Part shown: positions 28,037 to 38,370 of the stretch, in pieces
How the letters are laid out: each line of letters opens with the position of its first letter
Position numbering within the stretch: position 1 is the stretch's first letter
From: Chloroflexota bacterium
GTDB taxonomy: Bacteria > Chloroflexota > UBA11872
Length of the DNA stretch: 64,000 bases
Assembly: GCA_022824865.1 (NCBI GenBank)
Contig: JAJDZD010000046.1
Location: 62,001 to 126,000 of the forward strand
Reading direction: 5' to 3'
Notes under the pieces: model-generated
The model's database searches: none
What the model was told of the DNA's origin: nothing
Seen by the model: the letters and a program-made list of their open reading frames with translations, nothing else
Made by a program: the position numbers and the translations under genes

Positions 28037-29155
28037 CTATTCGTTGAACGCCGGAAAGTAGTCCTGAATCGTGTCCGCGTCGTACCCCGCCGCCGGGTAC
28101 TCGTACTCATTCCCCTCGTAATTCCGCACCACGATCTTGTCGTCCGTGAGCTCCACGATCCGCGACGGCGACACCGGGATCTTCCCGCCCCCGCCCGGCG
28201 CGTCGATGATGTACTGCGGCACACCAAACCCGGTTGTGTGCCCCTGGAGGGCCTCCATGATCTCCAGGCCCTTCTGCACCGACGTGCGGAAGTGGTCGGT
28301 CCCTTTCACCAGGTCGGCCTGGTAGATGTAGTACGGCTTCACCCGAGCCTTCAGCAACTCGTGCATCAGCTGTTTCATCGTCTCGGGATCGTCGTTCACG
28401 CCTCGCAGCAGCACCGTCTGGCACCCAACCGGAATCCCGTGATCCACCAGCCGCCCGCAGGCCTCGCGAGCCTCCGGCGTGAGCTCACGCGGATGGTTGA
28501 AGTGCGTGTTCAGGTAGAACGGCTGATACCGCGCCAGCATTTCGCACAGTTCGTCAGTGATCCGGGCCGGGTTGACACACGGAATCTTGGTCCCCATGCG
28601 GATGAGTTCGACGTGCGGAATCTCGTAGAGGTTCGAGATGATCCACTCCAGCGCGTTGTCCGTGAGCGTCAGCGGATCGCCCCCGCTCAACAGCACGTCG
28701 CGGATCTCGGGATGCGCACGGATGTAGTCGAACACCGCCTCAAGCTCGTCCGGCGGCGGCACCGGGTTCTTGCCGACTTTCCGCTTCCGCGTGCAGAACC
28801 GGCAGTACATCGCGCAGGTGTGCGTGACGACAAACAGCACACGGTCCGGATACCGGTGGGTGAGATGCTTCACCGGCATGTCGTCTTCTTCGTCCAGCGG
28901 ATCGTCTTCCAGGAATGCGGAATCCTCGAACTCCACCGCATCCGGCATCTGCTGGATGTAGATGGGGTCGCTGGCGTCCATCTCCTCGATGAGGCTCAGG
29001 TAATACGGCGTCGTGAAGAACGGATATTCCTTGGCGACGGCCTCCAGCCGCTCGTATTGCTCCTCGGTCAGGCCGGGAATCGACCGCACGTCGCGCACGC
29101 CCTGCGCAAGCTGTTCCTGCCATTCGGCGCGTGGACGGCGGACCTTTGGCGGCAT
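28037..29155 (-). CDS. kamA: KamA-family lysine 2,3-aminomutase-like radical SAM enzyme
   Basis: 372 residues. The radical SAM cluster motif is CAMYCRFCTRKRKVG, preceded by VLFVVTHT. SGGDPLTLTDNALEWI, GTKIPCVNPARI and PYYIYQADLVKGTDHFRT are typical of the KamA/EpmB/YodO group with PLP. The substrate is probably L-lysine (to beta-lysine), but glutamate 2,3-aminomutase cannot be excluded. ATG at 29155 was chosen; the reading frame upstream adds 84 residues without family character. It diverges from the suf operon. Confidence 0.88.
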   Translation of the reverse strand: MPPKVRRPRAEWQEQLAQGVRDVRSIPGLTEEQYERLEAVAKEYPFFTTPYYLSLIEEMDASDPIYIQQMPDAVEFEDSAFLEDDPLDEEDDMPVKHLTHRYPDRVLFVVTHTCAMYCRFCTRKRKVGKNPVPPPDELEAVFDYIRAHPEIRDVLLSGGDPLTLTDNALEWIISNLYEIPHVELIRMGTKIPCVNPARITDELCEMLARYQPFYLNTHFNHPRELTPEAREACGRLVDHGIPVGCQTVLLRGVNDDPETMKQLMHELLKARVKPYYIYQADLVKGTDHFRTSVQKGLEIMEALQGHTTGFGVPQYIIDAPGGGGKIPVSPSRIVELTDDKIVVRNYEGNEYEYPAAGYDADTIQDYFPAFNE

Positions 29156-29285
29156 GGTTGCTGTAATCCTCCGAAACACGCCCGCCCGTCGCGGCGAGAC
29201 GCCCTGTCTGACCGCCCCAAGCCTACGAAATGCCACGCGCCCCGTCGGCCCGCCCGGGGTTTTCGCTGAAAAACCGGCATAAACT

Positions 29286-29314
29286 TGGCCGCGCGTACGC
29301 GCGATGCTACGTTT
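29286..29314 (+). promoter_or_regulatory. Putative suf promoter with palindrome in the spacer
   Basis: A sigma-70-like pair TTGGCC (29286-29291) and TACGTT (29309-29314) is spaced by 17 bp. The spacer region contains the perfect 14-bp palindrome CGCGCGTACGCGCG (29291-29304), a suitable place for a repressor. It lies about 105 bp upstream of sufC. Pattern-based only. Confidence 0.35.
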
Positions 29315-29418
29315 GGGAAGAGCAGTTGGGCCCGGCCAGGAGCCCAGCGCGAACCATCCAACGACCCGCCAGGATTGTGTTTCTTGGCGACCATCGCCGG
29401 GAGACACATAGCCTGCGA

Positions 29419-30192
<774 letters not shown>

Positions 30193-30194
30193 CC

Positions 30195-31601
<1,407 letters not shown>

Positions 31602-31674
31602 CGTTACTGACCAACGTTGCCGACACACTCAAGCACGGGCCGTCCCGCCGGCTGATACCGTCTCGCCCACGTCA

Positions 31675-32967
31675 ATGACAAGCACAACCCGCGACCTGAT
31701 TGCCGACCTGTCAACGTCACACGGCGAGCCTGGCTGGCTGCGCGAACGACGCGCCGCCGCCTGGCACGTCTACGAGACGACTCCCGCCCCAACCTGGAGC
31801 GACGAAGAGTGGCGGCGCACGGACACCAGTTGGGTTGACTGGGACGGCGCGGCCCCGGCCGCCAACGGGGCTGATCCGGCCAGGCTCGCCCTGCCCATGG
31901 AAGTCTCAAGCGCCAGCGCGCTGCTGCGACAGCGCGGAAGCATGGTCGAGGTGCTGTACACCTCGCCGGAAGCCCGAGACGCGGGCGTAACCGTCGTCAG
32001 CCTGGCGGCGGCGGCGGACACGGACGGCGCCACGGTCGCTGACCGTCTGGGCACGGATCTTGCGCCACCGTCAGCCGGCAAATTGCAGGCGATGAATGCC
32101 GCGCTGTGGAGCGGCGGAGCGTTCGTGCGCGTTCCGGAAGGGGCGAAGTTGACCGCGCCGATCGTGATCGTGATCGACGCCGCCGACCAACCGATCTTTC
32201 CGCGCACGCTGGTTTCCACGGGCGCCGGATCGTCGGCCGACGTGCTCGAGTGGTGGCGTTCGAGTCAGGCGGCAACACTAGGCTTTGCGAATGGCTGTGT
32301 GGAACTGTTCGTCGGGGCCGGCTCGAAGCTCAGCTACACGCACGTGCAGGCCTGGGGCAGTCACACGGGCAGCTTTCTCACGCAGTACGCAAGCGTCGCG
32401 CGCGACGCCGAACTGGCGACAACCAACGTGACGCTCGGGGGACGCTTCCACAAGGGAGCCATAGCCGCCACGTTGACCGGTCCGGGCGCCAACGTGCGGT
32501 TGAACGGCATGGCCTACCTGGACGGTGAACAGTTCGCCGATCACCACACGCTCCAGGACCACCGAACCACGGACGCGGCCAGCGACCTGCTATACGTGAA
32601 CGTGCTTGACGGCTCGGCGCGGTCGGTTTACGCCGGAACCATCATGGTTCAACCGCACGCGCAGCGATCCAACGCCTATCAGCAGAACCGGAACCTGATG
32701 CTGCAACGTGGGCCCCGCGCCGACTCGATACCCAGGCTCGAAATCATGGCGGACGACGTTCGCTGTACCCACGGCTCCACCACGTCCACCATCGACCCGA
32801 TGCACCTCTACTACCTCGGATCGCGCGGCCTCGGCCTTGACCAGGCTCGCTCCCTCATCGTCGACGGAACCTTCGAACCGGTGCTGGACCGGATCCCGGA
32901 CGCGACCGTCCGATCCGCCGTGCGCACCGCGGTCCGGGCGAAGTTGCACGGAACCGCCGCGGCCTGA
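31675..32967 (+). CDS. sufD: Fe-S cluster assembly protein SufD
   Basis: 430 residues. The N-terminus (EPGWLRERRAAAWHVYE) and the beta-helix with FVRVPEGAKLTAPIVIV, then EIMADDVRCTHGSTTSTID near the C-terminus, identify SufD. The conserved His that helps cluster formation is in CTHGST; the usual following GQLD reads STID here. ATG at 31675; it is 73 bp after sufB, the widest gap in the operon. Its TGA overlaps the ATG of the Rieske gene. Confidence 0.95.
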   Translation: MTSTTRDLIADLSTSHGEPGWLRERRAAAWHVYETTPAPTWSDEEWRRTDTSWVDWDGAAPAANGADPARLALPMEVSSASALLRQRGSMVEVLYTSPEARDAGVTVVSLAAAADTDGATVADRLGTDLAPPSAGKLQAMNAALWSGGAFVRVPEGAKLTAPIVIVIDAADQPIFPRTLVSTGAGSSADVLEWWRSSQAATLGFANGCVELFVGAGSKLSYTHVQAWGSHTGSFLTQYASVARDAELATTNVTLGGRFHKGAIAATLTGPGANVRLNGMAYLDGEQFADHHTLQDHRTTDAASDLLYVNVLDGSARSVYAGTIMVQPHAQRSNAYQQNRNLMLQRGPRADSIPRLEIMADDVRCTHGSTTSTIDPMHLYYLGSRGLGLDQARSLIVDGTFEPVLDRIPDATVRSAVRTAVRAKLHGTAAA

Positions 32968-33287
32968 TGGGCGGGTTTGTCGACGTGGCAGCCGCCGAGG
33001 ACATTCCGCCCGGCACGGCGCATCAGGTTCTGGTGGGAGAGCGACGCATCGGCGTGTACAACGTGAGTGGCGATCTCTACGCGATGGACGATCTGTGCAG
33101 CCACGACCAGGCGTGGTTGTCGGAAGGCGACTTTGACCCCGAGCGCCGCTCGGTCCGTTGTCCGCGGCACACCTCGACATTCGACCTGACCAGCGGACGT
33201 CCGCGGACGCTCCCCGCCATCCGACCGGTCGCGACCTACGACGCGAAGTTTGAGGCTGGGCGCGTCCTGATTCTTGTCGATACTTAG
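32967..33287 (+). CDS. Rieske-type [2Fe-2S] ferredoxin in the suf operon
   Basis: 106 residues. Cluster ligands CSHD at about residue 45 and CPRHTSTFD at about 70 give the Cys-X-His and Cys-X2-His pairs, with LSEGDFD between, as in NirD/BphF-like small ferredoxins. Encoded with a one-base overlap after sufD and just before sufS, so it probably takes part in cluster assembly as electron donor; that role is inferred from position. Confidence 0.9.
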   Translation: MGGFVDVAAAEDIPPGTAHQVLVGERRIGVYNVSGDLYAMDDLCSHDQAWLSEGDFDPERRSVRCPRHTSTFDLTSGRPRTLPAIRPVATYDAKFEAGRVLILVDT

Positions 33288-33292
33288 GGCAC

Positions 33293-34543
33293 ATGACTGT
33301 CCCAAATTCCACCGCCGACGGGCTGGACGCCACAGCGATTCGGGCGGACTTTCCGGTTCTGGCCGAGCAGGTGCACGAGCGTCCGCTTGTCTACCTGGAC
33401 AACGCCGCCACGTCGCAGAAGCCGCGAGCCGTCATCGACGCCCTGCAGACGTACTACGAGACTTATAACGCCAACATTCACCGCGGCCTGCACGCGCTGA
33501 GCGAACGAGCCACGGCCGAGTACGAGGACGCGCGAGCGCGCGTGGCCCGCTTCATCAACGCCGAGCATCCTCACGAGGTGATCTTCACGCGCGGAACCAC
33601 CGAGGCGATCAACCTGGTGGCCCGCGGCTGGGGCGACGAATACGTTGGCGAGGGCGACGAGATCCTGCTGACCGAGATGGAACACCACAGCAACCTCGTC
33701 CCCTGGCAGATGCTGGCGCAGCGATCCGGCGCCTCGCTGCGCTACATCCCAATGGACGACGAGGGCCGGATTGACCTGCAGGCCTACGCGCGGATGTTCG
33801 GACCGCGTTCTCGACTGGTCGCGGTCACGCACATGTCAAACGTGCTTGGCACCATCACGCCGGCCGCCGAGCTGATCCAGATCGCCCACCAGCACGATGT
33901 GCCCGTGCTGCTGGACGCCGCCCAATCGATTCCGCACATTCCCGTGGATGTGCAGGCGCTTGACGCGGACTTTGTAGCGTTTTCAGGCCACAAGATGCTG
34001 GGCCCAACCGGGATCGGCGTCCTCTACGGTCGCGAAGCGCGACTGGACGCCATGGAACCCCTCTTCGGCGGTGGCAGCATGATCCGCGTCGTGGAGTTGC
34101 ACCAGTCAAGTTGGACCACGCTCCCGGAAAAGCTGGAGGGCGGGACGCCGAACATCGCCGGCGCGATTGGCCTCGGCGCGGCGGTCGATTACTTGCAAAC
34201 CGTCGGCATGCCGGAGGTGATGGCCCACGAGCATGAGCTGACCGAATACGCGCTGAACCTCTTGAGCGATCTCGATGGCGTACGCCTCTTCGGTCCCAAG
34301 GACGCAAGGGATCGTGGCGGGGTGATCTCGTTCTATGTTGGCGACGTGCATCCACATGACGTCGGAACATTGCTTGATGCCGAAGGCATTGCCGTTCGGG
34401 CGGGACACCACTGCGCTCAGCCCCTGATGCGCAAGCTGGGAGTCGCGGCAACCGCGCGGGCCAGCCTGTACCTTTACAACACAGCCGCTGAAGTAGATTG
34501 CCTGGCCGATGGCATCGCCCGCGCGAAGGCGTTCTTTGAATGA
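33293..34543 (+). CDS. sufS: Cysteine desulfurase SufS
   Basis: PLP enzyme that releases sulfur from cysteine for Fe-S clusters. 416 residues: PLP region NAATSQKPRAVIDAL, TRGTTEAINLVARGWG, EMEHHSNLVPWQML, PLP Lys in FSGHKMLGPTGIGVLYG, and the active Cys in VRAGHHCAQPLM. Group II (SufS/CsdA) by the spacing. It overlaps sufU by four bases. Confidence 0.97.
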   Translation: MTVPNSTADGLDATAIRADFPVLAEQVHERPLVYLDNAATSQKPRAVIDALQTYYETYNANIHRGLHALSERATAEYEDARARVARFINAEHPHEVIFTRGTTEAINLVARGWGDEYVGEGDEILLTEMEHHSNLVPWQMLAQRSGASLRYIPMDDEGRIDLQAYARMFGPRSRLVAVTHMSNVLGTITPAAELIQIAHQHDVPVLLDAAQSIPHIPVDVQALDADFVAFSGHKMLGPTGIGVLYGREARLDAMEPLFGGGSMIRVVELHQSSWTTLPEKLEGGTPNIAGAIGLGAAVDYLQTVGMPEVMAHEHELTEYALNLLSDLDGVRLFGPKDARDRGGVISFYVGDVHPHDVGTLLDAEGIAVRAGHHCAQPLMRKLGVAATARASLYLYNTAAEVDCLADGIARAKAFFE

Positions 34544-35010
34544 CGCTTGAGGACCTCTATCGCGAGGTCATCATGGACCACTACCGGCGGCCGCGGAACC
34601 GGGGCACGCTCGGTGAAGCCAATGTCGTCATGGAAGGCGTCAACCCGCTCTGCGGCGACGAAATCAAGCTCTGGCTGAACATCGACGACGCCGGTGTGAT
34701 CACCGGCGCGTCCTTCGACGGTCACGGCTGCTCCATCAGCCAGTCGTCCGCCTCCATCATGACGGAAGCGGTAATCGGCAAGCCGCTGGCTGACGCCCAC
34801 ACCGTGATTGCCGATTTCCGCGGCATGATGCTGGAGGGCGAAGCTCCCGACGAATTGCTGCTCGGCGACGGCGTCGCCCTGGAGGGCGTTCGCAAGTTCC
34901 CGGTGCGCATCAAGTGCGCCGTGCTGAGCTGGAACACCCTGAAACTTGGCCTCGACGAGCATGCCGCCGGCGGCGGCCAGCGCGTGGAGCTGCAGCACAG
35001 CGAAACGTAG
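34540..35010 (+). CDS. sufU: Zinc-dependent sulfurtransferase SufU
   Basis: 156 residues, partner that takes sulfur from SufS in bacteria lacking SufE. Zinc ligands are Cys in NPLCGDEIKLW, Cys in GHGCSISQSSASIM and Cys in RIKCAVLSWNTL, with Asp in CGDE. Distinguished from IscU by its insert between the second and third Cys. It starts in a four-base overlap with sufS and closes the operon; a 182-bp gap follows. Confidence 0.95.
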   Translation: MTLEDLYREVIMDHYRRPRNRGTLGEANVVMEGVNPLCGDEIKLWLNIDDAGVITGASFDGHGCSISQSSASIMTEAVIGKPLADAHTVIADFRGMMLEGEAPDELLLGDGVALEGVRKFPVRIKCAVLSWNTLKLGLDEHAAGGGQRVELQHSET

Positions 35011-35192
35011 TCCGGCATGGCCAGTGGGCGACTGGCCGTGGCTGTCCGATGCGGGCTCGTGACTCAACGTCCGCGGTTCCCTACGTGGCACAACTTTCCC
35101 TCACGGTGACCAGGGCGCCGTGGCCAGCCTCAAGGGCCGGGCGACGCGATTAGACTCTCGGCATTGCCTGGCCCCGGAGCGACCGTCGAACG

Positions 35193-36434
35193 TTGACGCC
35201 GCTGATCGGTTCGCTCCTACGTCCGCGCCTTCACGCCATGCGGACGAACCCCGACTTGCTGGCGCTTTGGTTCGCCTACGCCTTGATGCTCTTTTCTATG
35301 GCCGCTATGGGGCCGGTATTGGGGGAGGTCAAGGACGAATTTAGTCTCACGCCCGCGACCACTGCCCTGCTGGTCGCCGTGCAGGGGATGGGACGCGGCG
35401 GATTCATGCTGGTGCTGGCCCCCCTCGCCGACCGCATGTCGCCCCGCCTTCTGCTGCCGCTGGGCTTGCTGGTCACCGGCCTGGCCTCGTTGATCACCGC
35501 CGCGGCCCCAAGCGAGTGGATCTTTGGCCTGGGGATCGTGGCCAGCGCCGCCGGCAGCGGGCTGGTCGGCCCCGGCGGCCAGGTGCACCTGGCGCGCCGC
35601 GGCCAGGGTGAGGAGCGGCGCCGCAACATTGCCCGAGTGATGTCCGGCGGCATGTTTGGGGCTTTCGTGGCGCCAATTGCCGCCGGAGGCGCCGCCAGCC
35701 TGCTTGGCTGGCGCGCGGCGTTTGTGCTGGTAGCCGTACTGTCTATCGCCATCGCCGCCGCCGTCGCGTCTGTCAGGTCGCTCGAGTCCACGGCACGCCC
35801 GCTGCCTGCGCCCGAAGGACCGGCCAGGCCGCGCGCCAAGCGGCCGGCGTTCGGCATTGGCCGGGTCGTATTGGAAGTCTCGGTTCTGGCCGTCCTGCTT
35901 TGGGGATGGAACAACACCACCCGCGGCTTTGTACTCCCCTTCTATGGCAGCGAAGCCCTGAAGCTGGATCCCGGTGGCATCGGCATTCTCATGGGCTTGG
36001 CTCTGGGAGGACGAGCCGCCCTGACCTATGTCAGCGGTACTTTCATCAATCGAGTGGGTCTCTCGTCGTCGCTGCTGATCGCCACGATCATTGGGGCAGC
36101 CGGCACCCTGGTGATGTACGCCCCGGCCGGACTGCCGGTGTTCGTGGGGTTGGTGGTCGCCTACACCCTGACCGGTATCAGCTCACCGATCGTCATCATG
36201 ATGCTCACCGAGCGAGCGCCACCGCAGCGGCTCGGTCAGGCGATGGGCGTGACCCAGTTCCTGGTGGACGGAGTCGGGCTTGGCCTTACTCCGCTGATTG
36301 GGCTGATTGTGGGCGCGGCCGGCTTCGGCGTCGTGGGCGCCTTGCTGGCTGCCATTTCGCTTGCCGCCGGCGCCTGGGGTGTCTGGATCATGCGGCTCGG
36401 CGAAGCAGAGTCTTCCGGCGCCCCAAAGAGCTGA
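35193..36434 (+). CDS. MFS transporter
   Basis: 413 residues with about twelve hydrophobic helices, and a central charged loop (residues about 195-225, RPLPAPEGPARPRAKRP). The pattern DRMSPRLLLPLG after helix two resembles the MFS A-motif. Substrate unknown. The start is TTG at 35193; an in-frame ATG at about 35238 is an alternative. It converges on the ABC operon with 12 bp between stops. Confidence 0.82.
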   Translation: MTPLIGSLLRPRLHAMRTNPDLLALWFAYALMLFSMAAMGPVLGEVKDEFSLTPATTALLVAVQGMGRGGFMLVLAPLADRMSPRLLLPLGLLVTGLASLITAAAPSEWIFGLGIVASAAGSGLVGPGGQVHLARRGQGEERRRNIARVMSGGMFGAFVAPIAAGGAASLLGWRAAFVLVAVLSIAIAAAVASVRSLESTARPLPAPEGPARPRAKRPAFGIGRVVLEVSVLAVLLWGWNNTTRGFVLPFYGSEALKLDPGGIGILMGLALGGRAALTYVSGTFINRVGLSSSLLIATIIGAAGTLVMYAPAGLPVFVGLVVAYTLTGISSPIVIMMLTERAPPQRLGQAMGVTQFLVDGVGLGLTPLIGLIVGAAGFGVVGALLAAISLAAGAWGVWIMRLGEAESSGAPKS

Positions 36435-36446
36435 ATCTCTCGGAGG

Positions 36447-37229
36447 CTAGTCCTCCACGAACTCGATCCGCTGTCGCAATTCGGGGATGTCGATGTCCAG
36501 TTCGCCTTCCGCCAGCTCCAGGCGTCCGTCCTCCATCAGCCACGACTCGTCGGCAAACTGGCTCAGCGCCGGGTCGTGGGTAGCCATGATGACCGTCAGC
36601 CCCTCGGTGTCCACGATGCGGCGAAACAGCAGCATGATCTCCAGTCCCGTAATGCTGTCGAGTTCGCCCGTGGGCTCGTCCGCAATCAGCACGGCCGGAC
36701 GGTTGGCAATGGAACGGGCGATCGAGACGCGCTGCTGCTCACCGCCGCTGAGCTCGAACGGCCGATGGCCGGCACGGTCGCCCAGCCCCACCATGTCAAG
36801 CACTTCCATGGTTCGGGAAGCACGCTCGCCCGCTGAGCGGCCCGCAATACGCATGGTGAGTTCCACGTTTTCGAATGCCGACAGCACCGGTAGCAACGCG
36901 AATGACTGAAAGACGAACCCAAAGTTGTGGCGACGGATCTTTGTGAGTTGGGACTCACGCAAGCGGCTCACCTGGCGGCCCCGGAAGTAAATCTCGCCTT
37001 CGTCGGGCTTGTCGAGCGAGCCCAACTGGTTGAGCAGCGTCGTCTTACCCGAACCGGAGCGTCCGCGGACCGTGATCAAGCGGCCCTCGTGGGCCACGCA
37101 CGACACGTGGTCGACAGCCCGGATCTCCTCCGTGCCAACCCGAAAGACGCGGGAAATGTCCCGTGCTTCGATAATGGCTTCCGGCTCCCGGGTGTCGGCT
37201 GGCGGCCGTGCGCCGATGACTTCAGTCAT
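36447..37229 (-). CDS. ABC transporter ATPase of the LolD/MacB type
   Basis: 260 residues: Walker A RGRSGSGKTTLLNQLG, Q-loop FVFQSFALLPVL, signature ELSGGEQQRVSIARS, Walker B VLIADEPTGELDS, and H-loop MATHDP. The MacB/LolD subfamily is shown by LDKPDEGEIYFRGR and the FtsX-type permease encoded upstream. ATG at 37229 overlaps the preceding ATPase gene by eight bases. It is the last gene of a four-gene export operon. Confidence 0.9.
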   Translation of the reverse strand: MTEVIGARPPADTREPEAIIEARDISRVFRVGTEEIRAVDHVSCVAHEGRLITVRGRSGSGKTTLLNQLGSLDKPDEGEIYFRGRQVSRLRESQLTKIRRHNFGFVFQSFALLPVLSAFENVELTMRIAGRSAGERASRTMEVLDMVGLGDRAGHRPFELSGGEQQRVSIARSIANRPAVLIADEPTGELDSITGLEIMLLFRRIVDTEGLTVIMATHDPALSQFADESWLMEDGRLELAEGELDIDIPELRQRIEFVED

Positions 37230-38370
37230 CGCGCGCGTCTCCGCCAGCGGGCGGTGCAAAGGGCCGATGTTCGTCTGGAACGTCCTGCGGGCGCTTCGGT
37301 CTGGAGGGCTCGTGGGCCGGGCGCGAAGGCTTGGGCGGCACGGGAGCTGGCCGGCGTCGGGCGGGAACAACCGTTTGGGCCAGTTCCACGCGCGCGGGAA
37401 TGACCGACTGGTCGGCCGGCGGTTCGGCGGCGTCGGCTTCCGGCGTTGCCGCCCGCGACGCGGCAACCGTGGAGATGCCCGACGTGCCGGGTCGGATCAC
37501 GATGCGGTCGCCTTCGATGTCGACGACGGCGCGTCCACGGATGCTCAGTTGGTCCAGCATTTCCTGCGGCACCTGCAAACGGCCGGTGTCATCCACGATC
37601 ACGAACTCGTCGTGCGTGTGGTCGTCGCCGTCTTCGTGAATGCTCACGCGCCGAACGGTTTCCGTGCTGGTGCGGCCGTCGCGAATCGCAACCACCCGAT
37701 CGACCTGGCGGGCGATGTTTCGGTCATGGCTCACGATGATGATCGTCAACCCGCGTTCCCGATTGAGATAGCGCAGGATGTCGTAAATCTGGCCGGCGGT
37801 CTGCGTGTCAACCTCGCCAGTCGGCTCATCGGCCAGCAACAGGTCGGGGTCGTTGGCCAGCGAGATCGCGATCGCCACTCGCTGCTGCTGTCCGCCGGAG
37901 AGCTGGCTCAGCCGGTGATGCATGCGGTCCTCAAGCCCCACGGCCCGTAGCAGCGACTTGGCGCGATCCGAAGCCTTGCGCATGTTCCCGAACAGCATCG
38001 GCAACCGCACGTTCTCGAACGCCGTCAGGTACGGCACCAGGTTGCGGGAACTCTGCTGCCAGACGAATCCGACGTGGTGGCGCTTGTAGTCGACCAAGTC
38101 GGACTCGGACGCCTGCAGGATGTCCAGGTCGCCTACCCGGCACTGCCCCGCAGTCGGTCTGTCCAGTCCCCCCAGGACGTTGAGCAGACTTGACTTGCCC
38201 GAACCGCTGTTGCCGATGATCGCCATCATCTCGCCGCGCTGGACTTCCAGATCCAGTCCCTGCAACGCAACGACCTCCAGATCCTCGGTCTTATAGATCT
38301 TCACCAGGTTGTCGCACACGATGTAGGGTCGCGCCCCGTTGGTGCGGTCGGGAGCCTGCGCCGCGCTCAT
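37222..38370 (-). CDS. ABC transporter ATPase with AbrB-like C-terminal tail
   Basis: 382 residues. Residues 1-240 form a MacB/LolD-type ATPase ([64 protein letters not shown]). Residues about 255-300 ([18 protein letters not shown] then [18 protein letters not shown]) read as a SpoVT/AbrB-like swapped-hairpin domain. After this is a Pro/Arg-rich tail of about 80 residues. The tail is unusual and could dimerise or regulate the ATPase. ATG at 38370 overlaps the permease stop by four bases. Confidence 0.88.
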   Translation of the reverse strand: MSAAQAPDRTNGARPYIVCDNLVKIYKTEDLEVVALQGLDLEVQRGEMMAIIGNSGSGKSSLLNVLGGLDRPTAGQCRVGDLDILQASESDLVDYKRHHVGFVWQQSSRNLVPYLTAFENVRLPMLFGNMRKASDRAKSLLRAVGLEDRMHHRLSQLSGGQQQRVAIAISLANDPDLLLADEPTGEVDTQTAGQIYDILRYLNRERGLTIIIVSHDRNIARQVDRVVAIRDGRTSTETVRRVSIHEDGDDHTHDEFVIVDDTGRLQVPQEMLDQLSIRGRAVVDIEGDRIVIRPGTSGISTVAASRAATPEADAAEPPADQSVIPARVELAQTVVPARRRPAPVPPKPSRPAHEPSRPKRPQDVPDEHRPFAPPAGGDARDD

